Below the pieces are notes generated by a model that was not told the DNA's origin, did not search any database, and saw only the letters and a list, made by a program, of their open reading frames with translations. A program made the position numbers and the translations under genes. From Dyella lipolytica (GTDB taxonomy: Bacteria; Pseudomonadota; Gammaproteobacteria; Xanthomonadales; Rhodanobacteraceae), in contig NZ_BSNQ01000003.1 of assembly GCF_030160075.1 (NCBI RefSeq), forward strand, positions 1,858,328 through 1,922,327: a stretch of 64,000 nt of DNA, written 5' to 3'. Each line of letters opens with the position of its first letter. Positions within the stretch are counted from its first letter, which is position 1. Shown piece by piece: positions 22,214-33,100 of the stretch.

Positions 22214-23130
22214 TACGCAGCCTCCTTTTCAACAACCGTTTCTTCGCGGGTGAGTTCGGTGAAGGCTTCGGCCAGGCCTGCCCGTTGCACTTCGAGTTCG
22301 CTCAGCGATACATCGGCGTCAAGCAAGCGACGCAAAACGTTTTCGGCAGCGTTAGTGCTGATGCGCATGCGCTGCCCGTCGCGTTCGGCCGATGCCACTT
22401 GCGGCCACATCGCCACCTCGGCGGCGTCCAGATCGGTAACGCAGCGGATCCGCGTGAGTGGCACCTGCGCGCGTAAGGCGTCCACGCTGCCCTCGCTCAG
22501 CACGCGCCCCTTGCCCATCACCACGACACGTTGCGCCAGCGCTTCGGCTTCTTCGAGATAGTGCGTGGTCAACACGACCGCGCAACCCTCAGCGACCAGG
22601 GCACGCATTGCCGACCAGAGTTTCTGGCGGGCGTCGATATCCATGCCCACCGTCGGCTCATCCAGGAACACCAGTTCGGGCCGGCCGCATAACGCCAGGG
22701 CGAACTGCACCCGTCGCTGTTGACCGCCCGACAGCTTGCCGTAAGGCCGCTGCAGCAAATCGCCGATACCGGCGAGGGCGGCGCTTTCTTCCAAGGGGCG
22801 TGGATTCGGGTAATAGCTGGCGACGAGGCGCAGCAGTTCGCCCACCCGTAAAGTGAGTGGGAGCATGGCTGATTGCAGCATCACGCCGATGCGCCGGCGC
22901 GCGTCGATCTGTTGCGGATCCATGCCAAATAGCTCGACGCGGCCGCCATCGGGGCGGATCAGGCCCAGCAGCAGGCTGATGCTGGTGCTCTTGCCGGCCC
23001 CGTTCGGGCCCAGTACCGCAAGCAGTTCGCCGCGGTGCAGCACAATATCTACGCCATCGAGCGCGGTGAGGCTGCCGTAACGCTTCACGGCACCGGAAAG
23101 ACGGGCTACTACGTCGGACGTGGGGTTCAT
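22213..23130 (-). CDS. ABC transporter ATP-binding protein (drug/lipid exporter type)
   Basis: 305 aa from the ATG at 23130, which has AGGAGA six bases upstream. Walker A is GPNGAGKST, the signature LSGGQQRRVQFALAL, Walker B LVFLDEPTVGMD, and the H-loop TTHYLEEAEAL. The ~80-residue C-terminal extension is typical of CcmA/DrrA-like ATPases. It starts an ATPase-permease-kinase-regulator operon. Confidence 0.92.
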   Translation of the reverse strand: MNPTSDVVARLSGAVKRYGSLTALDGVDIVLHRGELLAVLGPNGAGKSTSISLLLGLIRPDGGRVELFGMDPQQIDARRRIGVMLQSAMLPLTLRVGELLRLVASYYPNPRPLEESAALAGIGDLLQRPYGKLSGGQQRRVQFALALCGRPELVFLDEPTVGMDIDARQKLWSAMRALVAEGCAVVLTTHYLEEAEALAQRVVVMGKGRVLSEGSVDALRAQVPLTRIRCVTDLDAAEVAMWPQVASAERDGQRMRISTNAAENVLRRLLDADVSLSELEVQRAGLAEAFTELTREETVVEKEAA

Positions 23131-23405
23131 GGCAGGTCTCCTTTGCACTGCAGCGTAGGCATGGCAAGGGGTTTTCCCCAGTCGCCGGCGTCAGCTATCC
23201 GGCATGACAGGCGTCATCCGGGGGTACCGGCCACCCCCGCCCGCAGGTTATCCTTTGGCGGTATGCGCCAGCGGTTTCCCCCTTGCGGCGCAGTGCGGCC
23301 GGGCGCATGGCCCGCGGGCCCTCGGTGCCCTCCACGCACGAAATACATGAGTCGGCCTGCTTCGCGCTGGGTGCGAGGCGCTGACGAGATTCGAGGAGAG
23401 TAGTC

Positions 23406-24902
23406 ATGGGTGTGATCGAACAGCTGCGCGACCTGCGCGAATTTGGCGGCAAGCCGCGGACCACCGGCCTCGACGACGCCAGCATCGAACGCATGGCGGC
23501 CATCGATCCGCAGCTTGTACAAGCCGTTTCCGAAGCCGTCGCGCGCCACCATGAGCTGCGCGCCGAGTTGGGCGATTTCCTGAAGCTCGACGAGTCGGAA
23601 CAGCTGGCGCAGGCGCTGGCGGGCTTCGTCAATTTCTATCCGGACGATGCGATCAATCCGTACCTGCCCGCGGCCGCGCGTGGCCCATGGGTTGTGACGC
23701 TGAAAGGTGCCGTCGTACACGACAATGGCGGCTACGGCATGCTCGGTTTCGGCCACAACAACGCGGCAATCGATGCCGCGCTGGCGCGTCCGCAGGTCAT
23801 GGCCAATGTGATGACGCCCAGCGTGTCGCAGCTGCGCTTTACCCAGGCGCTGAATCGTGAACTGGGCTGTCACCGTGGCAGCAATCCGTATGTGCGTTAT
23901 CTATGCCTCAATTCCGGATCGGAATCGGTAGGGCTCGCCTGTCGCATTGCCGACGTCAATGCCAAGCTGATGACCGACGCGGGCGGCCGTTACGCCGGAC
24001 GCACCATCAAGCGCGTTGCCGTGAAAGGCGCGTTCCATGGCCGCACGGACAAACCGGCGCTGTACTCCGACTCCTCGCGCCGCACCTATCAGCAGCATCT
24101 GGCGAGCTATCGCCATGAAGACACGCTGCTCACCGTGGCGCCTTATGACATCGCGCAACTGGAAGCCGTGTTCGCCGATGCCGACAAGCATGGTTGGTTC
24201 ATCGAAGCGATGTTCCTGGAACCGGTCATGGGTGAAGGCGATCCCGGTCGTGCGCTAACTCCGGCGTTCTACCAGGCTGCTCGCCAGCTGACCGAGTCGC
24301 ACGGTTCGCTGTTACTGGTCGACTCGATCCAAGCAGGTCTGCGCGCGCATGGCGTGCTGTCGCTGATCGACTATCCCGGCTTCGAAAAGCTACAGCCGCC
24401 GGATATGGAAACCTTCTCCAAGGCACTCAACGCCGGTCAGTACCCGCTATCCGTACTGGCGGTAAGCGAACGTGCCGCAGGCCTGTATCGCAAGGGCATC
24501 TACGGCAACACGATGACCGCCAACCCGCGCGCGCTGGACGTGGCGCTGGCGACGCTCGACCAGCTCACCGACGAAGTGCGCGCCAATATCCGCGTCCGCG
24601 GCAAGGAATTCGTCGACAAGCTCAATACGCTGAAGGACGAACTGGGCGGCCTGATCACCAAGGTGCAAGGCACCGGCCTGTTGTTCTCCTGCGAGCTGGC
24701 CCCGCAGTTCAAGTGCTACGGCGCCGGCTCCACCGAGGAATACCTGCGCGAGCGCGGTATCGGCGTGATTCACGGCGGCGCCAATTCGCTGCGTTTTACC
24801 CCGCACTTCAAGATCACCAGTGCGGAAGTGGACATGGTGATCGCTCATGTGCGCCACGCCTTGCTGGAAGGCCCCCGCAAGGCCGAAGCCCGCGCAGCCT
24901 GA
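23406..24902 (+). CDS. Class III (subgroup) PLP-dependent aminotransferase
   Basis: 498 aa. The N-terminal ~100 residues form an extension before the fold (GGYGMLGFGHNN). Later segments are RVAVKGAFHGRTDKPA, the PLP aspartate region LLLVDSIQAGLRAHG and the Schiff-base lysine Lys339 in METFSKALNAGQYPLSV. The family includes ornithine, GABA and lysine-epsilon aminotransferases; the amino donor cannot be fixed from sequence. It stands alone, with AGGAGAG before the ATG. Confidence 0.87.
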   Translation: MGVIEQLRDLREFGGKPRTTGLDDASIERMAAIDPQLVQAVSEAVARHHELRAELGDFLKLDESEQLAQALAGFVNFYPDDAINPYLPAAARGPWVVTLKGAVVHDNGGYGMLGFGHNNAAIDAALARPQVMANVMTPSVSQLRFTQALNRELGCHRGSNPYVRYLCLNSGSESVGLACRIADVNAKLMTDAGGRYAGRTIKRVAVKGAFHGRTDKPALYSDSSRRTYQQHLASYRHEDTLLTVAPYDIAQLEAVFADADKHGWFIEAMFLEPVMGEGDPGRALTPAFYQAARQLTESHGSLLLVDSIQAGLRAHGVLSLIDYPGFEKLQPPDMETFSKALNAGQYPLSVLAVSERAAGLYRKGIYGNTMTANPRALDVALATLDQLTDEVRANIRVRGKEFVDKLNTLKDELGGLITKVQGTGLLFSCELAPQFKCYGAGSTEEYLRERGIGVIHGGANSLRFTPHFKITSAEVDMVIAHVRHALLEGPRKAEARAA

Positions 24903-24911
24903 AATAACCGC

Positions 24912-24938
24912 ATCACGGCCGGGCAAGCCGGCCGTGAT
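24912..24938 (+). terminator. Hairpin after the aminotransferase gene
   Basis: 11-bp perfect stem ATCACGGCCGG / CCGGCCGTGAT with loop GCAAG, 9 bases after the stop. No U-tract follows, so termination strength is uncertain. Confidence 0.55.
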
Positions 24939-25067
24939 GAACCGCTGCACCACAAATCCTGAAGCGCTGTGCGTGGCTTACCCCAGACACCTTCCACCCT
25001 GTCATGTCGTAGGCATAGACTGCGTTAGCCGGCAGAACCGCCGGTCATAACTTCAGGAGGAAGCACC

Positions 25068-25382
25068 ATGTCCATGCGTTTCAGCCTGCTTGCCGCCAGC
25101 GCTGTCCTGGCCCTTGCCACCACCGCCGCCTACGCCGCACCACAGGCCACGTCCAGCACGAGCACGGGGCATTCCACCAAGTTGGGCGAGTGCAGCCACG
25201 CCGCGAAAGGAAAGACCGGCGCCGCATACACAGCAGCCCGCGATGCCTGCATGAAGGGCGAGAGTGCCCCTGCAGCAGCGGCCAAGCCTAAGACCATCGG
25301 TGAATGCAACCACGAGAATGCAGGCAAGAAAGGCCAAGCCTACAAAGATGCCGTAAGCGCTTGCATGAAAGGCAGTCACTAA
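25068..25382 (+). CDS. PsiF-repeat periplasmic protein
   Basis: 104 aa with a signal peptide ending AAYAA (~residues 19-23). Two repeats follow: GECSHAAKGKTGAAYTAARDACMKG and GECNHENAGKKGQAYKDAVSACMKG, each with a Cys pair. This is the PsiF-repeat family; E. coli PsiF is a phosphate-starvation-inducible protein of unknown function. A strong AGGAGG precedes the ATG by 7 bases. Confidence 0.88.
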   Translation: MSMRFSLLAASAVLALATTAAYAAPQATSSTSTGHSTKLGECSHAAKGKTGAAYTAARDACMKGESAPAAAAKPKTIGECNHENAGKKGQAYKDAVSACMKGSH

Positions 25383-25496
25383 CAGGGCCATTGCCCAGCG
25401 TTGAGGCTCGTTTAGATTTTCAGGGCGTCGCCATGCTGGCGGCGCCCTTTTCATTTGCCGCTATGCTTGATGCCATCCCATCAACGGTCGCGCCGC

Positions 25497-26132
25497 ATGA
25501 AGATCGTCGAGGTTCGTCACCCGTTGATCCAACACAAGCTCGGCCTGATGCGCCGGGCCGACATCAGCACCAAGGAGTTTCGCGAACTCGCCTCTGAAGT
25601 CGGCTCACTGCTGACCTATGAGGCCACCAAGGATCTGGAAACCGTCGAAGCGCAGATCGAGGGTTGGGCAGGCCCTGTGCGCGTGCGGCAGATCAAGGGC
25701 AAGAAGATCACCATCGTGCCGATCCTGCGCGCCGGCCTGGGCATGCTGCCCGGCGTGCTTGAGCTGATTCCGGCGGCGAAGGTCAGCGTGGTCGGTCTGC
25801 AACGCGACGAACACACACTGCAGCCGATCACCTATTACGAGAAACTCACCGGTCGCATGGACGAGCGCATTGCGCTGATCGTCGATCCGATGCTCGCCAC
25901 CGCGGGTACGCTGATTGCCACGGTGGACATGCTCAAAGCGGCGGGCTGCCGGCGCATCAAGGGGCTGTTCCTGGTGGCTGCGCCGGAAGGCCTCAAGCGC
26001 ATCGAGGCCAGCCATCCGGATATCGAGATCTACACCGCGTCCATCGACGAACGGCTCAACGAGCACGGTTACATCCTGCCCGGTCTCGGTGATGCCGGTG
26101 ACAAGATTTTCGGCACGAAGCCGTTGCCATAA
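25497..26132 (+). CDS. upp: Uracil phosphoribosyltransferase
   Basis: 211 aa from the ATG at 25497 ([19 protein letters not shown], the canonical Upp start). It salvages uracil with PRPP to UMP. The PRPP loop is [15 protein letters not shown] (~125-139), and the uracil-contact C-terminus is [16 protein letters not shown]. Confidence 0.97.
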   Translation: MKIVEVRHPLIQHKLGLMRRADISTKEFRELASEVGSLLTYEATKDLETVEAQIEGWAGPVRVRQIKGKKITIVPILRAGLGMLPGVLELIPAAKVSVVGLQRDEHTLQPITYYEKLTGRMDERIALIVDPMLATAGTLIATVDMLKAAGCRRIKGLFLVAAPEGLKRIEASHPDIEIYTASIDERLNEHGYILPGLGDAGDKIFGTKPLP

Positions 26133-26151
26133 GCCCCAGCCCCTCACCCTG

Positions 26152-26219
26152 CCCTCTCCTCGCTCCCCAAGGCCGAGCACATCCATGTGCTCTCTCCGCG
26201 TGCCCCAAAGGGGAGAGGG
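26152..26219. repeat. REP-like palindrome, copy 4, with nested hairpin
   Basis: The outer arms CCCTCTCC (26152-26159) and GGAGAGGG (26212-26219) are those of the other copies. Here a ~40-base segment is inserted after the left arm, carrying its own perfect 8-bp hairpin GAGCACAT-CC-ATGTGCTC (26175-26192). It sits between the convergent upp and proline iminopeptidase genes. Confidence 0.75.
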
Positions 26220-26242
26220 GATAAAGAAAGCGCCTTCGGCGC

Positions 26243-28662
<2,420 letters not shown>

Positions 28663-28742
28663 GGCGGCTCCGGGAGGAAGCCTCCAGCCTGCCAGCGCAT
28701 CGCATGGGCGTCTAGTGCTGCATCGCGACAAAATCTGGCATA

Positions 28743-28762
28743 GTGTTTAGACATCCAAACAC
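28743..28762. promoter_or_regulatory. Inverted repeat ahead of serA
   Basis: GTGTTT-N8-AAACAC, a perfect 6-bp inverted repeat, ends 9 bases before the serA ATG and lies in the divergent serA/D2HGDH-like spacer. It could be an operator or a hairpin affecting serA initiation. Confidence 0.4.
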
Positions 28763-28771
28763 CGGGCCGCC

Positions 28772-30004
28772 ATGAAGACCTCGTTCCCCAGGCAAGACAT
28801 CAAGGTGCTGTTACTCGAAGGCGTCAGCCGCACGGCCGTGGAAGTGTTCGAGCGCGCCGGCTACAGCCAGATCGAGTACCACGCCAAATCATTGCCTGAA
28901 GACGAACTCAAAGCGCGCGTCGCCGACGCGCATATCATCGGCATCCGATCGCGTACACATCTCACCGCCGAGGTGTTGGAACATGCCAAGCGGCTGATCG
29001 CCGTAGGCTGCTATTGCATCGGCACCAATCAGGTCGAGCTGACCGCCGCAGCACGACTGGGCGTTCCGGTGTTCAACGCACCCTACTCCAACACGCGCAG
29101 CGTGGCCGAGCTGGTGATCGCCGAGGCGATCATGCTGCTGCGTGGCATCCCGCAAAAGAACGCGCTATGCCATCGCGGTGGCTGGACCAAATCCGCGTCG
29201 GGCAGTTTCGAAGTGCGCGACAAAGTTCTGGGCATTATCGGCTACGGGCATATCGGCACCCAGGTTGGCGTGCTGGCCGAAAGCCTCGGCATGCGCGTGA
29301 TTTTTCATGACATCGAGACCAAGCTTTCGCTGGGCAACGCGCGTGCCGCGGGCAATCTGGACGACCTGCTCGAACGCGCCGACGTCGTGACGCTGCATGT
29401 ACCCGAAACGCCCGCTACCAAGCTGATGTTCGGCAAGAACGAACTGGACCGGATGCGTAAGGGCTCGCTGTTGATCAACGCTTCGCGCGGCACGGTGGTC
29501 GACATCGACGCGCTGGCCGATGCGTTGCGCAAGGAACATCTCGGCGGCGCCGCCATCGACGTGTTCCCGGTCGAGCCGAAGGGCAACGACGATCCATTCG
29601 TCTCGCCGCTAATCGGCATGGACAACGTCATCCTCACCCCGCATATCGGCGGCAGTACGCTGGAAGCGCAGGACAACATCGGCATCGAAGTCGCCAGCAA
29701 GCTGGTGCGTTACAGCGACAACGGTTCCACTCTCTCTGCCGTCAATTTCCCCGAAGTCGCGCTGCCCGAGCATCCGCGAAGCCGTCGCCTGCTGCACATC
29801 CATCGCAACGTGCCCGGCGTGCTCTCGCGCATCAACGAATTGTTTTCAGCCGGCAATATCAACATCGACGCGCAGTTCCTGCAGACCAATGCGGACGTGG
29901 GCTATGTGGTGATCGACGTTTCCGCGGACGAGCAGCAGGCCGCTTCGTTGAAAGACAAGCTGGCGGCGATACCAGGGACGTTGCGTACGCGAGTGCTTTA
30001 TTGA
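28772..30004 (+). CDS. serA: D-3-phosphoglycerate dehydrogenase
   Basis: 410 aa, the E. coli SerA-like type with a C-terminal ACT domain. First step of serine biosynthesis. The NAD site is GIIGYGHIGTQVGVLAESLGM (~149-169), and the signature KGSLLINASRGTVVDIDALADAL and the catalytic His in LTPHIGGSTLEAQ are present. The ACT domain is ~338-410 (HRNVPGVLSRINELFSAGNINI), the expected serine-feedback site. Confidence 0.97.
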   Translation: MKTSFPRQDIKVLLLEGVSRTAVEVFERAGYSQIEYHAKSLPEDELKARVADAHIIGIRSRTHLTAEVLEHAKRLIAVGCYCIGTNQVELTAAARLGVPVFNAPYSNTRSVAELVIAEAIMLLRGIPQKNALCHRGGWTKSASGSFEVRDKVLGIIGYGHIGTQVGVLAESLGMRVIFHDIETKLSLGNARAAGNLDDLLERADVVTLHVPETPATKLMFGKNELDRMRKGSLLINASRGTVVDIDALADALRKEHLGGAAIDVFPVEPKGNDDPFVSPLIGMDNVILTPHIGGSTLEAQDNIGIEVASKLVRYSDNGSTLSAVNFPEVALPEHPRSRRLLHIHRNVPGVLSRINELFSAGNINIDAQFLQTNADVGYVVIDVSADEQQAASLKDKLAAIPGTLRTRVLY

Positions 30005-30018
30005 GGGTAACGCCCGCC

Positions 30019-30041
30019 CGGCCGGACCGATAAACCGGCCG
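30019..30041 (+). terminator. Weak hairpin downstream of serA
   Basis: 7-bp GC stem CGGCCGG / CCGGCCG with a 9-base loop shortly after the serA stop. No U-tract. Confidence 0.35.
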
Positions 30042-30132
30042 ACTGGCCTCTACTCAATCAAGTCGCCACAGCCCCGCCTCCGCGTCGCCACAAAGGCGTG
30101 CGAAACTCTTCGCTAGACTCAGGGAGGGTTCT

Positions 30133-33100
30133 ATGAAGCGTCTGTCGATCGGCCGCCGTCTACACGGCGGGTTGGTAGGGCTGTTGTTTTTGGTGTCGCT
30201 GGGCCTGCTGAGCGCATGCCATCACCACGAGGCCGGTAGTCCGGCTTTGCAAGGGGCGCCGGCAGGAAGCAGTTCGACACATGCCGCCGCGACGCAGCCG
30301 TTCTCGCTGCTCTCGGCCAGTTCGCAGACGACTGATTCGCGTACCGCGATCGCTCTGCATTTCAGCGCCGTGTTGGCATCGGCGCAGTCCTTCGACCAGC
30401 TGATTGCCGTGACCGGGCCGAATGGCGAAGTGGTCAGCGGCAGCTGGGGCCTGCAGGACGACGGCAAGACCTTGAACTTCCCGTTCGTGAACCCGGACCA
30501 GCATTACGCCGTGGTACTGCACGCCGGCCTGCTGGCAGCGGATGGACGCACGCTGGGGCACGAGGTGAAGCGCGATGTCTATTCCGGCAATCTGCAGGCA
30601 GCCGTCGGTTTTGCCTCGATGGGCAGCGTGCTACCCGCGCGCGGTTCGCGCGGTCTACCGCTGGTGTCGGTGAACGTGCATGACGCGGACATCGAGTTTT
30701 TCCGCGTGCACGACGATGCGCTTTCGGACCTGTTCTGCGCTTATCCAGACAACAAGCATCGGGATAACTACGAGCTGGACCATCAGCCCAACGATTGGAG
30801 CCGCTGCGAGCATGGCGACCGCGCGAAGCGCGCGATCACCGACATGGGTGACTCGGTTTACGCCAACCATTACACGCTCGGCGGCGCGCAGAACGAACGC
30901 ACCGTTACGTATATCCCCGTGCAGGATGTGTCGCAGCTGGCGCAGCCGGGCGTTTATATGGCCGTGGTCAAACAGGGCGGCACGTTTGCCAACGGTTATG
31001 ACACGGCGATTTTCTTCGTCAGCGATCTGGGTTTGCATCTGCGCGTCTACCACGACAATGTCTTGCTGCATGTCGCGTCGCTGCACGACGGCTCGCCGAT
31101 CAGCGGCGTGGAGGTGGAAATTGACGGTGCCAGCGGCAACGCAAAACTGAAAGCCACCACTGACGGCGACGGCAACGCCTTGATCGCCTACAAGGTGGAC
31201 CCGGCAGATGTATTGATCGCCCGCCACGGTAAAGATGTGTCGGTGCTGCCGTTCAACCGGCCCGCGCTGGATGTTTCCAACTTCGACATCACCGGTCGGC
31301 CGGAAGCGCCGTTCGAAGTGTTCGCCTGGTCCGGGCGCGATCTGTATCGCCCCGGCGAGACGCTGCACGCTTCGGCCTTGCTGCGCGATTACGACGGCAA
31401 ACCGATGAAGCCGCAGGCGCTGTTCGTGCGCCTGAAGCAACCGGACGGACGCAGCCTGGTGGATACCCGCCTGGATCCGCGCGATCTCAACTACTTCGAT
31501 CTCAGTCAGGTGATTCCGGAAGATGCACCCACCGGTCTCTGGCAACTGGAGTTCCGCCTCAACCCGGGTAGCAAGGAAGCGGTGCAGGCCTTCCCTTTCC
31601 ACGTCGAAGAATTCCTGCCTGAGCGCCTGAAAGTGGATCTGGCGAGCCCGCAGGCGCGATTGGTTCCCAACGAACCACTGAAGCTCGCGGTGACGTCCAG
31701 TTATCTCTACGGCGCGCCCGCCGATGGCAATCGCTTCACTGCCAAGTTGCTGGTGAAGCCGGAAGTACATCCGTTGCCGAATCTGCCCGATACCTTCTTC
31801 GGCAATCCGCTAGTCGATCTGCCCAAGAACGCGAACGATGTGGTGGACACCAAGCTGGATGCGCAGGGTCATCTCGAACAAGACGTTGCCCTGCCCGATG
31901 ATGTGAAACCCGTCGCACCGTTGGCGGTGACCCTCTCCGGCAGCGTGTACGAAACCGGTGGCCGCGCCGTCACTCGCCTGTTGAACAAGGTCTACTGGCC
32001 CGCACCTGAACTTGTCGGCGTGCGTCCGCAGTTCGATCCCACCCAAGGCGCAGAAAGCCAGGGGCGTGCATCGTTCGAAATTCTGCGCGCCGATGTGGAC
32101 GGCAAGCTCGTTGCGGGCTCGCATCTGAAAGTACGGTTGCAGCGCGAAATCCGCGACTTCTATTGGCTGTACGAGCACGGCGACGAATGGAAGTCCAACG
32201 CCAACGTGCAATTGCAGCAGATCGATGAAAAAGACATCGACATAGCGGCCGGTCAGCGCGCGCAGGTCGACTTTCCCGTGGAATGGGGCGGCTATCGGCT
32301 GGAGGTGTACGACCCCGATACCAAACTCACCACGGTCTATCCCTTCTTCGCCGGCTATAGCTGGGATGACGAAAACACCGGCAAGGAAGCGCGGCCGGAC
32401 AAGGTGAAACTGGCCCTGGATAAGGCGCGTTATCGCGCTGGCGACACCATGAAGGTCACCGTCACACCGCCGCACGACGGTCCCGGCGTGCTGCTGATCG
32501 AATCGGATCACCTGCTCTACACGCGCAATATCGATGCGACCGCAGGTGCCACGTTCGACATTCCCGTCACCAAGGATTGGGAGCGCCACGATGTCTATGT
32601 CGTCGCGTTGGTGTTCCGCGGCGGCGATGCCACCGAACGCACCACGCCGGCACGCGCGATGGGCATCGAACACGTGACCATGGATCGCAACGACCGTCGC
32701 ATTCCCCTCAAACTGAGTGCGCCGGCGATGATGCGTCCGGGCAATCCACTCGATGTTACGGTGCAGGCGCAAGGACTGTCGGGGCAGCATGCCTACGTCA
32801 CGCTCTCGGCAGTGGATCAGGGCGTGCTCAACATCACCAATTATCCGGTACCCGATGCCTGGGCCTGGATGTTTGCCAAGCGTGCGCTCGGCATCGATGC
32901 CTACGACCTCTACAGCCGTGTGATCGAGGCGATGGACGGTGAACAAGCGAAGCTGCGTTACGGCGGCGACATGAGTAGCAAGGCACTGCCGCATGCGGCA
33001 CGCCTGAACCCGAAAGTGCAGATTGTCGATCTGTTCGCCGGCCCGGTGGCCTTCGATGCGCAAGGCAAGGCGACGCTGCGCGTGCAGGTACCTGATTTCA

